DNA of 64,000 nucleotides. It comes from Steroidobacter agaridevorans. Its GTDB lineage: Bacteria; Pseudomonadota; Gammaproteobacteria; Steroidobacterales; Steroidobacteraceae. The notes beneath the pieces were generated by a model, which was not told the origin of the DNA, made no database searches, and was given only the letters and a program-made list of their open reading frames with translations. The DNA lies in assembly GCF_009932555.1 (NCBI RefSeq), contig NZ_BLJO01000006.1, forward strand, positions 529,648 through 593,647, given 5' to 3'. This document shows, in pieces, positions 1 to 9,682 of this stretch; position 1 is the first letter of the stretch, and the number at the start of each line of letters is the position of its first letter. The position numbers and the translations under genes are program-made.

Positions 1-447
1 TCCGAGCTGCCGCCAGGCTTCGTAGACGACTACTGCAGCCGCATTGGAAAGATTCAGACTGCGATTGCCGGGACGCATCGGAATCGTGAGCCGCTGCTCG
101 GCCGGACATGTTTCCAACAGGTCCTGCGGCAGGCCGCGAGTTTCCGGGCCGAAGACGAACGCGTCGCCGGGTACGAACTTCGGCTGATCGTAGCGGGTCT
201 TCCCGCGAGTTGAGATGGCGTACCAACGCTTTACGGAAATGGCGTTGAAGCACTCATCCAACGAATCCCACGCTTTGACGTTCGCGAGATCGGCGTAATC
301 CATTCCCGCGCGCCGCACGGCCTTCTCGCTGATATCGAAACCGAGCGGCCGGATCAGATGCAGCGACGAGCCGGAGTTGGCGCACAGGCGAATGATGTTG
401 CCGGTGTTCGGAGGGATCTCCGGCTGATAAAGAATGACGTGGAACAA
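1..447 (-). CDS. trmL: tRNA (cytidine(34)-2'-O)-methyltransferase TrmL, 3' end cut by window
   Basis: SPOUT-class methyltransferase that 2'-O-methylates the wobble base of tRNA-Leu isoacceptors. The minus-strand reading frame begins FHVILYQPEIPPNTGNIIRL, the hallmark N-terminus, and later contains FGPETRGLP and IPMRPGNRSLNLSNA, which form the SAM-binding trefoil knot. The start is a TTG at 447; an in-frame TAG lies only five codons upstream and no ATG is available. 149 codons are visible, so only a few C-terminal residues are lost beyond base 1. It is encoded on the same strand as ntrC but separated from it by about 116 bases with two hairpins, so it is probably a separate unit. Confidence 0.9.
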   Translation of the reverse strand, partial: MFHVILYQPEIPPNTGNIIRLCANSGSSLHLIRPLGFDISEKAVRRAGMDYADLANVKAWDSLDECFNAISVKRWYAISTRGKTRYDQPKFVPGDAFVFGPETRGLPQDLLETCPAEQRLTIPMRPGNRSLNLSNAAAVVVYEAWRQLG

Positions 448-483
448 CTCAGCGCCCTGCTAGCCAACAGGCGCGGAGATTAA

Positions 484-539
484 CAGCGCCGGCGTCGATG
501 ATCGATGGCGCTGTCTTGGTCAGCGCGGCGAAGCCGCGC
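484..539 (-). terminator. Two GC-rich hairpins downstream of ntrC
   Basis: Two perfect inverted repeats lie in the ntrC-trmL gap: CAGCGCC (484-490) with GGCGCTG (507-513), and GCGCGGC (523-529) with GCCGCGC (533-539) around a three-base loop. They sit 25-80 bases past the ntrC stop on the minus strand. Neither is followed by a clean U run, so intrinsic termination is only likely; they could instead be mRNA 3'-end stabilisers. Confidence 0.4.
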
Positions 540-563
540 AACCCACCTACAGCCAATGCGGCG

Positions 564-1979
564 TTATTCGTCGTCCATCGCCAGCTCTTTGAGCTTGCGT
601 GTCAGCGTATTTCTACCCCAGCCGAGCAGCTTCGCCGCTTCCTGGCGACCGCCTTCCGCCTTACGTAAGGCAGCGCGGATCAGCGTGCGTTCGAACTCGG
701 GCATGGCGTCGTCGAGCAGCGGGGTTTCGCCGGCGGCGAGGCGCTTCTCGGCCCAGTTGGTGAGCTGGCGGGTCCACTCGTCCTGCAATTTCGCCGGCCC
801 CGGCACGCCACCGAGATCCGCCGGAATGTCTTCGGCTTTGATCTCCCGACCCGGCGCGGTCACCGTCAGGCGACGACACGCGTTCACTACCTGTCGAACA
901 TTGCCCGGCCAGTCGAAGTTGGACAGCGCCGCCGCCGCCTCCGGCGTGAGCACCTTCGACTCGACGCCCAACTCGACCGCAGCTTCGGTCAGGTAGTGCA
1001 TCAGCAGCTCGGGAATGTCTTCGCGACGCTGACGCAGCGGCGGAACTTCGATTCGAATCACATTCAGGCGATGTAACAAGTCCTCGCGAAACAGGTTCTG
1101 CTTCACGCGCCCTTCCAGATCCTGGTGAGTCGCCGCGATCACTCGCACATCGACTCGCACCGGCACCTGACCGCCGACGCGATAGAACTCGCCCTCCGCC
1201 AACACACGTAGCAACCGCGTCTGCAACTGCGGCGACATGTCACCGATTTCGTCCAGGAACAGCGTGCCGCCATCGGCCTGCTCGAACCGTCCGCGACGTT
1301 GCGAGTCTGCGCCGGTGAACGAGCCCTTCTCATGGCCGAACAATTCGGACTCGAGCAAATCGGCCGTGAACGCCGACGTGTTCAACGCGATGAACGCCTT
1401 GTTTGCACGCGGGCTGTGACGGTGCAAGGCGCGAGCGACCAGCTCTTTACCCGTGCCGGATTCGCCCGTGATCAACACCGTCATGCTGGAGCGCGACAGC
1501 CGACCGATCGCACGAAACACTTCCTGCATTGCCGGCGCTTGGCCAAGCATTTCAGGAATACGCCGCGCTTCGGTCGAAGCTTCTTCGACTCGCGTCTTTT
1601 GCTGAGCTGCGCGACGCACCAGATCGACCGCCTGATCGATATCGAAGGGCTTGGGCAAATATTCGAACGCGCCGCCTTGATAAGCAGCGACTGCGCTATC
1701 CAGATCCGAATGCGCAGTCATCACGATGACGGGCAAATCGGGTTGGTTATCTCGAATTTCGGTCAGCAGCTCGAGCCCGCTGCGTCCCGGCATGCGAATG
1801 TCAGTAATCAAAACATCGGGTCGATCCCGGCGTAGCGCTGCGAGCGCTGTGTCCGCGTGATCGAAGGCCGTGGGCGCCATGCCGCCCTGGCGCAGCGCGC
1901 GCTCCAGAACCCAGCGGATGGAGGCATCGTCGTCGACGAGCCAGACATTAAGGGGCTTGACTGGTGTGGTCTGTAACAT
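564..1979 (-). CDS. ntrC: Nitrogen regulation response regulator NtrC (NR-I)
   Basis: Sigma-54-dependent activator of nitrogen-assimilation promoters, phosphorylated by NtrB. 471 residues, full length. Receiver domain at about 10-125 with DDD at 16-18 and phospho-acceptor D60. AAA+ domain at about 145-380 with Walker A GESGTGKE and the sigma-54 contact loop written GSFTGA rather than the common GAFTGA, a variant accepted in this family. The C-terminal Fis-type helix-turn-helix ends AAKLLGWGRNTLTRKLKEL. The start overlaps the end of ntrB by 32 bases, so the two are translationally coupled. Three candidate NtrC sites upstream of glnA (5609-5718) are its likely local targets. Confidence 0.96.
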   Translation of the reverse strand: MLQTTPVKPLNVWLVDDDASIRWVLERALRQGGMAPTAFDHADTALAALRRDRPDVLITDIRMPGRSGLELLTEIRDNQPDLPVIVMTAHSDLDSAVAAYQGGAFEYLPKPFDIDQAVDLVRRAAQQKTRVEEASTEARRIPEMLGQAPAMQEVFRAIGRLSRSSMTVLITGESGTGKELVARALHRHSPRANKAFIALNTSAFTADLLESELFGHEKGSFTGADSQRRGRFEQADGGTLFLDEIGDMSPQLQTRLLRVLAEGEFYRVGGQVPVRVDVRVIAATHQDLEGRVKQNLFREDLLHRLNVIRIEVPPLRQRREDIPELLMHYLTEAAVELGVESKVLTPEAAAALSNFDWPGNVRQVVNACRRLTVTAPGREIKAEDIPADLGGVPGPAKLQDEWTRQLTNWAEKRLAAGETPLLDDAMPEFERTLIRAALRKAEGGRQEAAKLLGWGRNTLTRKLKELAMDDE

Positions 1980-3063
1980 GGAATGGCAACAAAATAGTAA
2001 AGATGGTTAGACCCGGCCTGCTCTCGAATTCGATCAGGCCGTCGTGACGACTCACCAGGTCTTGCGCCACTGCCAGACCAAGTCCAGTACCGTCGGCTCG
2101 CCCCGTAACGAGCGGATAAAACAAAGTGTCGCGCAGATGTTCGGGTACGCCCGGGCCGTTGTCCTCGAACTGCACGCTGGCGACGAGTCGGTGCCGACGC
2201 GCGCCGATATTCACATTGGTGAGCGCGCGAGTGCGCAACACCAGCCGTCCGCTGCGACCCGCGGTCTGGGCCAGCGCCTGCATGGCGTTCTTGCCCAGAT
2301 TCAACATCGCTTGAATGATCAGATCGCGATCGAGGTTCAGCGGCGGCAGGCTCGGATCGTAGTCGCGATCGATGACGACGCCGGGCGGCGCGTCAGCCCC
2401 GAGCAAATGACCCACGTGCTGTAGCAGCTCGTGAATGTTGATCGATTTCTTGCGGGGCAAATGACCGGGACCGAGCAACGTGTCGACCAGCGTTACCAAG
2501 CGGTCGGCTTCGCTGATGATGACCGTCGTGTATTCGCGCATCGATGCGTCGTCGAGCTGGCGTGCCAGCAGCTGCGCGGCGCCCCGCAATCCGCCGAGGG
2601 GATTTTTGATCTCGTGCGCGAGCTGACGAATCATCAAGCGGCTGCCGCCGATCTGCGTGAGCAAAGCGGTTTCGCGCGTGATGCGCTGGTGCTGAGTGGC
2701 GTCGCTGATTTCGATGAGCACGGCGCCAGGCGCGCCACTCTCTTCATAAGGAGCGACCGTGCAATCGACGACGAGCTCGCCGTCGCCATAGATCGGACGC
2801 AGCTGCAGCTCACGCCGTGAGAATGGACGCGATGTCGTGGCCGCCCGGTCGATGACCTCATCGAGCACGGCCGAGTCTTCTAACAATTCGGCCAGCGGAC
2901 GGCCGCGCACCTGGTTGCGACTGACGCCGAACAGCGTCTCGGCCGAAACATTCAAAAAGAGCAGGGAACGCGCGCGGTCGACGATCAGCACGCTGGTGCT
3001 GAGACTGTCGAGGATGCGCCCGGAGTCAGCGGTGGCCATGCGATGTGAGGGCTGTGCAGCCAT
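1948..3063 (-). CDS. ntrB: Nitrogen regulation sensor histidine kinase NtrB (NR-II)
   Basis: Cytosolic two-component kinase/phosphatase that phosphorylates NtrC and is controlled by the PII protein. 371 residues: PAS domain at about 10-125, H-box with phospho-accepting H150 in QLAHEIKNPLGGLRGA, then an HATPase domain with the N box NLGKNAMQAL, G1 DNGPG and G2 GTGLGL. No membrane segments, as expected for NtrB. It is encoded between a DUF4124 gene and ntrC in the usual gammaproteobacterial order glnA-DUF4124-ntrB-ntrC. Confidence 0.95.
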   Translation of the reverse strand: MAAQPSHRMATADSGRILDSLSTSVLIVDRARSLLFLNVSAETLFGVSRNQVRGRPLAELLEDSAVLDEVIDRAATTSRPFSRRELQLRPIYGDGELVVDCTVAPYEESGAPGAVLIEISDATQHQRITRETALLTQIGGSRLMIRQLAHEIKNPLGGLRGAAQLLARQLDDASMREYTTVIISEADRLVTLVDTLLGPGHLPRKKSINIHELLQHVGHLLGADAPPGVVIDRDYDPSLPPLNLDRDLIIQAMLNLGKNAMQALAQTAGRSGRLVLRTRALTNVNIGARRHRLVASVQFEDNGPGVPEHLRDTLFYPLVTGRADGTGLGLAVAQDLVSRHDGLIEFESRPGLTIFTILLPFHVTDHTSQAP

Positions 3064-3140
3064 TCGCGTCCTTCACCGTGGCCACGAGCGAAGGAACGAC
3101 GCGGCCGCTCGCTCGAGCGGCGCGCAGGTGGAAACAAATG

Positions 3141-3869
3141 TTACTTGCCGGTGTTCTGGCCCACTGGCGCGGGCTTCGGCTTTGCGGGCGCCTTCGGCGG
3201 CACGACGGGCGCGGGCTTGGTTTTCACCGGCAGATTGGTGCGCGGATCGATGGCTGCCTTGCTGCCATTCAATGCGGCAAAGCTCGGCTGCTTGGTCACC
3301 AGCTTGTTGCCCGCTGCACGCTTCGGCGGTTTGCTGCGCATGGCCGGACCGACCGGCGGCTGCGCGCCCGATTCCTGGCGCACGTGGAAAGTAACAACCG
3401 GCGTTTCTTGAATCGTCTGGCCGCCGGCGCTGATGACAGCCTTCACGGTATGCGTACCGCGCGGCATGTTCGAGAATTCGTGGCTGTCCCCACTGAAACC
3501 CGCCACGGGCGCGCCATCCAGGTACAGCGCCACCGTATGCCGCGCATCGATCGACGGTGTCGCCGCCAATTGCACGGTGACGGTGCCACCGGTATTGATG
3601 ATGGCTTGGTCCTGTTGGGGATTGACGATGACGAAGCGCGAATAAGCCGGACCGGCTTTGACCGGCGTTTCCTGCGGCGCTGACGGCGCGTAAGCAGGCG
3701 GCGGACTGGCGGGACGATTCGCGCCGCCGCTCAATTCCACCTTTTCCGCACCGGCCACGGGTTGATCCGAAAAGTGCGTAACGCCCTTCTCGTCCACCCA
3801 CTTGTAAACGGTCTGACCGGCGAAGGCCGGTGCCGCCAGTGCGAGGAGAACATAAAGCGCCGTACGCAT
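3141..3869 (-). CDS. DUF4124 domain-containing secreted protein
   Basis: 242 residues. The start is taken at the ATG at 3867-3869 because it gives a clean signal peptide (MRTALYVLLALAAPAFAG), whereas the open frame upstream is charged. The DUF4124 motif VYKWVDEKGVTHFSDQPV follows the signal peptide directly. The middle looks like a single beta-sandwich domain (about 75-170), and the tail (after about 185) is rich in Pro, Ala and Lys and probably disordered. It is likely periplasmic or envelope-associated. Function is unknown; it repeatedly sits between glnA and ntrBC in related bacteria. Confidence 0.8.
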   Translation of the reverse strand: MRTALYVLLALAAPAFAGQTVYKWVDEKGVTHFSDQPVAGAEKVELSGGANRPASPPPAYAPSAPQETPVKAGPAYSRFVIVNPQQDQAIINTGGTVTVQLAATPSIDARHTVALYLDGAPVAGFSGDSHEFSNMPRGTHTVKAVISAGGQTIQETPVVTFHVRQESGAQPPVGPAMRSKPPKRAAGNKLVTKQPSFAALNGSKAAIDPRTNLPVKTKPAPVVPPKAPAKPKPAPVGQNTGK

Positions 3870-3992
3870 ATGTAATGAGCATAGCCGCTCCACCTCGACC
3901 TGACAAAAGCGGTGACGGCGCATTTGTGATGGCCGTCACCATAATCAAAAACTCGGCAGCGGCATGCATCCGAAATGCCGGCTCCGGGCTGA

Positions 3993-4016
3993 ACGCCGGG
4001 CGGTGAAGCCCGGCGT
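3993..4016 (-). terminator. Strong hairpin after glnA
   Basis: Perfect 9-bp inverted repeat ACGCCGGGC (3993-4001) and GCCCGGCGT (4008-4016) with a 6-base loop, 30 bases beyond the glnA stop on the minus strand. No U tract follows, so it may attenuate or stabilise rather than fully terminate. Confidence 0.5.
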
Positions 4017-4045
4017 CCAACGTGAACCGCCGCTGACTGCTGGGG

Positions 4046-5458
4046 TTAGACGCTGTAATACAGCTCGAACTCCAGCGGGTGCGTCGACATACGCACCTTG
4101 GTCACTTCCTGCATCTTCAGCGCGATGTACGCATCGATGACGTCGTCGGTGAACACGCCACCGGCCTTCAGGAAGCCGCGATCCGCATCCAGAGCCTGCA
4201 GCGCCTGTTCCAGCGAGTAGCAGACTTCCGGAATGTTCTTGGCTTCTTCCGGCGGCAGGTCGTACAGATCCTTGTCCGCGGCTTCGCCCGGGTGGATCTT
4301 GTTCTGGATGCCGTCGAGGCCGGCCATCATCATGGCCGCGAACGCGAGGTACGGATTCGCGGTCGAGTCCGGGAAGCGCACTTCGATACGACGGCCCTTC
4401 GGGTTCGACACCCAGGGAATACGGATGGAAGCAGAACGGTTGCGCGCCGAGTACGCCAGCATGACCGGCGCTTCGAAGTGCGGCACCAGGCGCTTGTAGC
4501 TGTTGGTGCTGGCGTTCGTGAACGCGTTGATGGCCTTGGCGTGCTTGATGATGCCGCCGATGTAGTACAGCGCCATGTCCGACAGGCCCGCGTACTTGTC
4601 GCCCGCGAACAGCGGCTTGCCGTCCTTGGAGATCGACTGGTGCACGTGCATGCCGCTGCCGTTGTCGCCGACGATGGGCTTCGGCATGAAGGTCACGGTC
4701 TTGCCGTAAGCGTGCGCGACGTTGTGAATCGCGTACTTCAGCATCTGCACTTCGTCGGCCTTCTTCACCAGCGTATTGGCGTTCACGCCGATTTCGCACT
4801 GGCCGGCGGTCGCCACTTCGTGGTGGTGCACTTCGACCTTCATGCCCAGCTCTTCGAGGGCATTACACATGGCCGAACGGATGTCCTGGAACGAGTCGAC
4901 CGGCGGCACGGGGAAGTAGCCGCCCTTCACGCCCGGACGGTGCGCCATGTTGCCGCCCTCGAAGCTCTTGCCCGAGGACCAGGCTGCTTCGACGGAATTG
5001 ATCTCGAAGAACGACCCCTGCATGTTGGTGCCGTACTTCACGTCGTCGAAAATGAAGAATTCGTTTTCCGGGCCGAACAGCGCCTTGTCGCCGACGCCGG
5101 TGGACTTCAGGTAGGCCTCGGCGCGCTTGGCGATCGAGCGCGGATCGCGCTCGTAACCCTGCATGGTCGAGGGCTCGAGCACGTCGCAGCGGATGATCAG
5201 CGTGGGCTCTTCGAAGAACGGATCGAGCACAGCGGTGCTGGCATCCGGCATGAGCACCATGTCGGACTCGTTGATGCCCTTCCAGCCGGCGATCGAGGAG
5301 CCATCGAACATCTTGCCGTCGTCGAAGAAGCTTTGGTCGACGGTGTGCGCCGGGACGGTCACGTGCTGCTCTTTGCCGCGGGTGTCCGTGAAGCGCAAGT
5401 CAACGTATCTGACCTCCTTCTCTTTCAACATGCTGAGGACTTCAGCGGGGGTCGTCAT
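4046..5458 (-). CDS. glnA: Type I glutamine synthetase
   Basis: ATP-dependent amidation of glutamate to glutamine, a cytosolic dodecamer and the main ammonium-assimilating enzyme. 470 residues, matching GSI-beta. Visible signatures include [17 protein letters not shown] (N-terminal glutamine synthetase signature), [14 protein letters not shown] (metal site), [10 protein letters not shown], and [15 protein letters not shown] carrying the adenylylation tyrosine, Y399 here. The presence of that tyrosine predicts control by adenylyltransferase GlnE. A strong AGGAG-type ribosome site precedes the ATG. The upstream region carries a sigma-54 promoter and three NtrC-like palindromes, so transcription should rise under nitrogen limitation. 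Confidence 0.98.
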   Translation of the reverse strand: MTTPAEVLSMLKEKEVRYVDLRFTDTRGKEQHVTVPAHTVDQSFFDDGKMFDGSSIAGWKGINESDMVLMPDASTAVLDPFFEEPTLIIRCDVLEPSTMQGYERDPRSIAKRAEAYLKSTGVGDKALFGPENEFFIFDDVKYGTNMQGSFFEINSVEAAWSSGKSFEGGNMAHRPGVKGGYFPVPPVDSFQDIRSAMCNALEELGMKVEVHHHEVATAGQCEIGVNANTLVKKADEVQMLKYAIHNVAHAYGKTVTFMPKPIVGDNGSGMHVHQSISKDGKPLFAGDKYAGLSDMALYYIGGIIKHAKAINAFTNASTNSYKRLVPHFEAPVMLAYSARNRSASIRIPWVSNPKGRRIEVRFPDSTANPYLAFAAMMMAGLDGIQNKIHPGEAADKDLYDLPPEEAKNIPEVCYSLEQALQALDADRGFLKAGGVFTDDVIDAYIALKMQEVTKVRMSTHPLEFELYYSV

Positions 5459-5591
5459 GAGTTCTCCTCCGGTAGACAGCGAGATTGAGATGTCCCGGGC
5501 CGCTCGCCGCTACGACGCCAGGAGGTTGTTGAGGCTGCGGGCCATGGCTGAGTGTTCTTCGAGCGGGGCCCACCAAATCGCCTGACAAAAT

Positions 5592-5607
5592 TGCAGGAAG
5601 CATGCCA
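5592..5607 (-). promoter_or_regulatory. Sigma-54 (RpoN) promoter of glnA
   Basis: Read on the minus strand the site is TGGCATGCTTCCTGCA. The invariant GG (-24) and GC (-12) elements are separated by exactly ten bases, and the whole differs from TGGCACG-N4-TTGCA at two positions. The predicted start is near 5580, leaving a leader of about 120 bases before glnA. Confidence 0.75.
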
Positions 5608-5608
5608 G

Positions 5609-5625
5609 CGCACCGTCATGGCGCA
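5609..5625 (-). promoter_or_regulatory. NtrC-type site, promoter-proximal
   Basis: The 17-bp near-palindrome CGCACCGTCATGGCGCA fits the NtrC consensus TGCACC-N5-GGTGCA at ten of twelve defined positions. It is centred about 37 bases upstream of the predicted glnA start, adjacent to the sigma-54 element. By analogy with the low-affinity sites of enteric glnA it may limit or tune expression. Confidence 0.55.
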
Positions 5626-5670
5626 ACTGCTTGGTTTTGGTGGCGCGACGCGGAAAACATTACAGAACCA

Positions 5671-5687
5671 CGCCCCAAATTGGAGCA
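5671..5687 (-). promoter_or_regulatory. NtrC-type enhancer site, inner
   Basis: The 17-bp element CGCCCCAAATTGGAGCA keeps the CC-N5-GG core and the flanking GC dinucleotides of the NtrC palindrome. It is centred about 99 bases upstream of the predicted glnA start and 31 bases (three helical turns) from the outer site, which would allow cooperative binding. Confidence 0.55.
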
Positions 5688-5701
5688 CACAGACAGGATG
5701 C

Positions 5702-5718
5702 CGCACCATACGTGTGCA
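5702..5718 (-). promoter_or_regulatory. NtrC-type enhancer site, outer
   Basis: The 17-bp element CGCACCATACGTGTGCA matches GCAC-N7-GTGC perfectly. It is centred about 130 bases upstream of the predicted glnA start. Its spacing to the inner site resembles the paired high-affinity enhancer sites of the Escherichia coli glnA promoter. Confidence 0.6.
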
Positions 5719-5835
5719 CACGCTGTCGTACCCAGGCCCCAATCTGTAGCAGGTCAGCGTTTCACGGGTGTAGCGGGCTGCAGCGGGTGAGACCTGCTGC
5801 TCAACGAGCGCGGTCGTGGAACATAACCCGCACGG

Positions 5836-5841
5836 TATACT
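5836..5841 (+). promoter_or_regulatory. Possible -10 element for glyQ
   Basis: TATACT lies 32 bases before the chosen glyQ ATG. No convincing TTGACA lies 16-18 bases upstream, so the promoter is tentative. The rest of the 414-base glnA-glyQ gap holds the glnA control elements. Confidence 0.35.
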
Positions 5842-5872
5842 CGCGCGCTTTTCCCCACTGACCGGACCCCAG

Positions 5873-6811
5873 ATGGCCGCATCGAAAGCCGTCGTCCCGC
5901 CGCGGACATTTCAGGACCTGATCTTCGCCCTCCAGTCTTACTGGTCGAAGCAAGGCTGCGTGATCCTGCAGCCCTACGACATGGAGATGGGCGCAGGCAC
6001 CTTTCACACGGGCACCCTGCTCCGCGCCGTCGGCCCCGAGCCGTGGAGCGCGGCGTATGTGCAGCCTTCGCGCCGGCCGACGGACGGTCGCTATGGCGAC
6101 AACCCCTTCCGCCTGCAGCACTACTATCAATTTCAGGTGGTGTTGAAGCCGTCGCCGCCGAACATCGTCGACCTGTATCTCGGCTCGCTGGCATCGCTCG
6201 GCTTCGATCCGCTCACTCATGACATCCGCCTGGTCGAGGACAACTGGGAATCGCCAACCCTCGGCGCCTGGGGCCTCGGCTGGGAAATCTGGCTGAACGG
6301 CATGGAAGTCACGCAGTTCACTTACTTCCAGCAAGTGGGCGGTCTCGACTGCGAGCCGGTGATGGGCGAGATCACTTACGGTCTGGAGCGCCTGGCGATG
6401 TATCTGCAGGGCGTGCAGAGCGTGTACGACCTGTTGTGGGCCGACGGTCCGCTCGGCCGCGTGACCTACGGCGACGTTTATCACCAGAACGAAGTGGAGC
6501 AGTCGAAGTACAACTTCGAGCTGGCGGACACAGCGCTGCTGTTCCGTCACTTCGACGATCACGAGGCCGCCTGCAAGAAGCTGCTCGAGGCTGGGCTGGC
6601 GCTGCCGGCGTATGAGCAGATGCTCAAGACATCGCACACTTTTAATTTGCTGGATGCGCGCAAGGCCATCTCGGTCACCGAACGTCAGCGCTTCATCCTG
6701 CGCGTGCGCGCACTCGCGAAAGAAGTGGCCGAGACCTATTACAAGACCCGCGAAGCATTGGGCTTCCCGATGCTGAATCGCGCGACCGCCGAAGCTGGAA
6801 CCGCAGCATGA
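5873..6811 (+). CDS. glyQ: Glycyl-tRNA synthetase alpha subunit
   Basis: Catalytic subunit of the heterotetrameric (alpha2beta2) bacterial glycyl-tRNA synthetase, which charges tRNA-Gly in the cytosol. The ATG at 5873 gives a 312-residue protein starting [20 protein letters not shown], close to family length; the open frame extends 19 codons upstream but those residues lie across the probable promoter. Diagnostic segments are [40 protein letters not shown]-like ([19 protein letters not shown] here) and FTYFQQVGG. The stop overlaps the glyS start by four bases (ATGA), so the subunits are translationally coupled. Confidence 0.97.
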   Translation: MAASKAVVPPRTFQDLIFALQSYWSKQGCVILQPYDMEMGAGTFHTGTLLRAVGPEPWSAAYVQPSRRPTDGRYGDNPFRLQHYYQFQVVLKPSPPNIVDLYLGSLASLGFDPLTHDIRLVEDNWESPTLGAWGLGWEIWLNGMEVTQFTYFQQVGGLDCEPVMGEITYGLERLAMYLQGVQSVYDLLWADGPLGRVTYGDVYHQNEVEQSKYNFELADTALLFRHFDDHEAACKKLLEAGLALPAYEQMLKTSHTFNLLDARKAISVTERQRFILRVRALAKEVAETYYKTREALGFPMLNRATAEAGTAA

Positions 6812-8889
6812 GCAAACGTGATTTCCTGGTTGAGATCGGCACCGAGGAATTGCCGCCGAAATCGTTGTTCACTCTGGCCGAGGCCTTCGCCGCCGGTGTG
6901 ACCAAAGGACTCGATGACGCATCTATCAAACACGGTGACGTGAAGTGGTACGCCACGCCGCGCCGGTTGGCTGTATTCGTGGCGGGCGTCGCCGATCAAC
7001 AGCCGGATCAGCAGATCAAACGTCAGGGCCCCGCGGTGGCAAATGCCTTCGGTCCCGATGGTCAGCCGACCAAGGCGGCGCTGGGTTTTGCGGCGTCGTG
7101 CGGCGTGACCGTCGAACAGCTCGTTCAGGTCGACGGGCCGAAGGGCAAGGTGCTGCAGTTCGAAGGCTCGAAGCAGGGCGCTGCTACGTCGTCGTTGTTG
7201 CCGGGCATTGTGACGAGCTCGCTCGAGGGTCTGCCCATCGCCCGTCGCATGCGCTGGGGCGCGGGCTCGCAGGAATTCGTGCGTCCCGTTCACTGGGTCG
7301 TGATGTTGTTCGGTTCGAGCGTCGTTGAAGCGGAGATCCTCGGCATCCCGGCGGGCAAACAATCGCAGGGTCATCGGTTCCACGGGCCGAAGCAGTTGGC
7401 CATCGGCAACCCGGCGAAGTACGCGGAAGTGCTGCTCGAGAAGGGGCATGTCGTCGCCGACGTCGCAGCTCGTCGTGAGCGCATTCGCGCTGAAGTGAAC
7501 GCAATCGCCGAGACGATCGGCGGCCAGGCAGTCATCGAGGATTGGTTGCTCGATGAAGTTACGGCGCTGGTCGAATGGCCGGTCCCTCTGTCGGGGCGCT
7601 TCGATGAACAGTTCCTGCGCCTGCCGCAGGAAGTGCCGATCGCGACCATGCAGGACAATCAACGTTACTTCCCGGTGCGCAGCAGCGACGGGCAGCTGAT
7701 GAACTATTTCATCACCGTTGCAAACATCGCCAGCCGCGATCCGGAGCGGGTGCGCGATGGCAATGAACGGGTCGTGCGTCCGCGCCTGGCCGACGCCGCA
7801 TTCTTCTGGGACACCGATCGGAAGGACCGTCTCGAGGCCCGGTTCGCCGCACTGAAGTCGGTGACGTTCCAGGCGAAGCTGGGATCGCTGGCCGACAAGA
7901 GCATGCGCGTCGTTACTATTGCGCAGCGGATCGCTGAAAGTATCGGCGGCAGTGCTGAGCTCGCGGCACGCGCGGCCAAGCTGAGCAAATGTGATTTGCT
8001 GTCGGCGATGGTCGGCGAATTCCCCGAGCTGCAAGGCCTGATGGGCAAGTACTACGCGCAGCTCGATGGCGAAGACGCCGAAGTCGCCACGGCGCTCGAG
8101 GAACAATACTGGCCGCGCTTCGCAGGCGACAAATTGCCTGCCACGAAGACCGGCATCGCGCTGTCGGTCGCCGACAAGCTCGACACCATCGCGGGCATTT
8201 TCAGCATCGGTCAGAAGCCGTCCGGCACCAAAGATCCGTACGGTCTGCGGCGCGCGGCGCTGGGCATTCTGCGCACGATCAACGAGCACAAGCTCGATCT
8301 GGATCTGCGCCGGCTGGTGGATGGGGCGGTCTCGTTGCAGCCGGTCACGGCGCCGGAAAACATCGGCGAGGAGATCTGGGGCTATTTGATGGAGCGTCTG
8401 CGGTCTTCGTATCTGGAGGACGCGGGCGGCCGTGCAGTCACGACGGAAATGTTCGATGCCGTGCTCGCGAGCAAGCCGCAGTCGACGCTCGATCTCGACA
8501 TCCGCCTGCAGGCACTCGAAGGCTTTCTGACATTGCCTGAAGCCGCGAGCCTGGCCGCCGCGAACAAGCGCATCGCCAACATCCTGCGCAAAGCGACTGG
8601 CGACCTTTCTGGCATCGTGGAAATCGGTCAGTTCCGCGAGCCGGCGGAACGCCAGCTGTTCGATCACGTTGTTTCCATGGAGCGGGCGGTCAATCCCTTG
8701 TTCTCTCGCCGTGAATACACCGGCGCACTGACGCAGCTCGCGACCTTGAAAGAGGATGTAGACCGCTTTTTCGATTCGGTGATGGTGATGGCCGAGGATC
8801 CGGACGTGCGCGCCAATCGATTAGGCTTGTTGGTACGCCTGCGCGGACTGTTCCTGCAGGTGGCGGACTTGTCGCGATTGCCGGGTTAG
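6808..8889 (+). CDS. glyS: Glycyl-tRNA synthetase beta subunit
   Basis: tRNA-binding subunit partner of GlyQ. 693 residues, normal length. It begins with the characteristic [14 protein letters not shown] and contains the HD-related core ([19 protein letters not shown]) and [17 protein letters not shown], both diagnostic for GlyS. The C-terminal anticodon-binding region (about 580-690) ends with [13 protein letters not shown]. Overlaps glyQ by four bases. Confidence 0.97.
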   Translation: MSKRDFLVEIGTEELPPKSLFTLAEAFAAGVTKGLDDASIKHGDVKWYATPRRLAVFVAGVADQQPDQQIKRQGPAVANAFGPDGQPTKAALGFAASCGVTVEQLVQVDGPKGKVLQFEGSKQGAATSSLLPGIVTSSLEGLPIARRMRWGAGSQEFVRPVHWVVMLFGSSVVEAEILGIPAGKQSQGHRFHGPKQLAIGNPAKYAEVLLEKGHVVADVAARRERIRAEVNAIAETIGGQAVIEDWLLDEVTALVEWPVPLSGRFDEQFLRLPQEVPIATMQDNQRYFPVRSSDGQLMNYFITVANIASRDPERVRDGNERVVRPRLADAAFFWDTDRKDRLEARFAALKSVTFQAKLGSLADKSMRVVTIAQRIAESIGGSAELAARAAKLSKCDLLSAMVGEFPELQGLMGKYYAQLDGEDAEVATALEEQYWPRFAGDKLPATKTGIALSVADKLDTIAGIFSIGQKPSGTKDPYGLRRAALGILRTINEHKLDLDLRRLVDGAVSLQPVTAPENIGEEIWGYLMERLRSSYLEDAGGRAVTTEMFDAVLASKPQSTLDLDIRLQALEGFLTLPEAASLAAANKRIANILRKATGDLSGIVEIGQFREPAERQLFDHVVSMERAVNPLFSRREYTGALTQLATLKEDVDRFFDSVMVMAEDPDVRANRLGLLVRLRGLFLQVADLSRLPG

Positions 8890-8903
8890 GACGAGGCATC
8901 TGA

Positions 8904-9662
8904 ATGCAGTTGCTGAGGTCGGTTCTATTCACCACTTCGCTGTTCATCGGGACACTGCTCTATGCAGTCGTCGTGCTGGCGTTTGGCTGGCTGCCAAGCC
9001 AACAGCTGTACGCGATCGCGCGGAGCTGGGGCCGCGTGAACATGTGGCTGCTCGCAAAGCTCTGCGGTCTGACCTATACGGTCGAGGGTAGGGAAAACAT
9101 TCCGCCGGGCGCGCACGTGTCCATGTGGAAGCATTCATCCGCCTGGGAAACGATCGCGCAGGCCGCTGTCTTTCCGCCTCAAGCCTGGGTGCTCAAACGC
9201 GAGCTGATGTGGATCCCGCTGGTCGGCTGGGCCGTCAAATGTCTCAAGCCCATCGCCATCAATCGCAAGGCCGGCGCGACAGCAGTGAACCAAGTAGTAG
9301 AGCAGGGCAAGCAGCGTCTGGAACAAGGGCTGTGGGTTCTGATCTTCCCCGAGGGCACACGCGTCGCCGTCGGCGAGACTCGAAAGTACGGCGTGAGCGG
9401 CTCGCTGCTCGCATCGAAAGCCGGCTGCAAAATCATTCCGGTCGCTCACAATGCCGGCTACTTCTGGCCTCGCCGAGGCTGGGTGAAGAAGCCGGGCACG
9501 ATTCGCGTCGTGATCGGCCCACCCATCGATGCGGCAGGTCGCGATCCTCGTGAGCTCAATGAGGAAGTGCGGGCGTGGATCGAGAAGAAGCTCGCGACAC
9601 TCTCTCCTACTGGCGCGAGTGGAGTGACGGATGCGTCCGGCCGGCCGATCGCTGCCGGCTAA
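8904..9662 (+). CDS. plsC: 1-acyl-sn-glycerol-3-phosphate acyltransferase
   Basis: Inner-membrane enzyme converting lysophosphatidate to phosphatidate in phospholipid synthesis. 252 residues. An N-terminal hydrophobic segment (about 8-30) is followed by the acceptor motif MWKHSSAWET, the HX4E version of the usual HX4D box found in a gammaproteobacterial subgroup, and by FPEGTRV. The C-terminus carries the VVIGPPID segment. It lies 14 bases after glyS in the same direction and probably shares its transcript; the gmhB gene often found between them in other genera is absent. Confidence 0.88.
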   Translation: MQLLRSVLFTTSLFIGTLLYAVVVLAFGWLPSQQLYAIARSWGRVNMWLLAKLCGLTYTVEGRENIPPGAHVSMWKHSSAWETIAQAAVFPPQAWVLKRELMWIPLVGWAVKCLKPIAINRKAGATAVNQVVEQGKQRLEQGLWVLIFPEGTRVAVGETRKYGVSGSLLASKAGCKIIPVAHNAGYFWPRRGWVKKPGTIRVVIGPPIDAAGRDPRELNEEVRAWIEKKLATLSPTGASGVTDASGRPIAAG

Positions 9663-9682
9663 TTATTAATTCTGCCTTGATC

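Noticed and set aside
4079-5488. Long open frame opposite glnA
   Set aside because: It is the antisense reflection of a highly conserved gene in GC-rich DNA; its His/Arg/Val-rich product has no recognisable fold or ribosome site. The same applies to long antisense frames opposite glyS (6739-8667), gyrB (10516-12036), dnaA (14666-15961), yidC (17472-18737) and mnmG (61871-63886).
5552-5749. Overlapping short frames in the glnA-glyQ gap
   Set aside because: They run through the sigma-54 promoter and NtrC palindromes and show no domain or ribosome-site support.
5816-5872. Upstream start for GlyQ
   Set aside because: It would include the probable -10 region and adds residues absent from the family.
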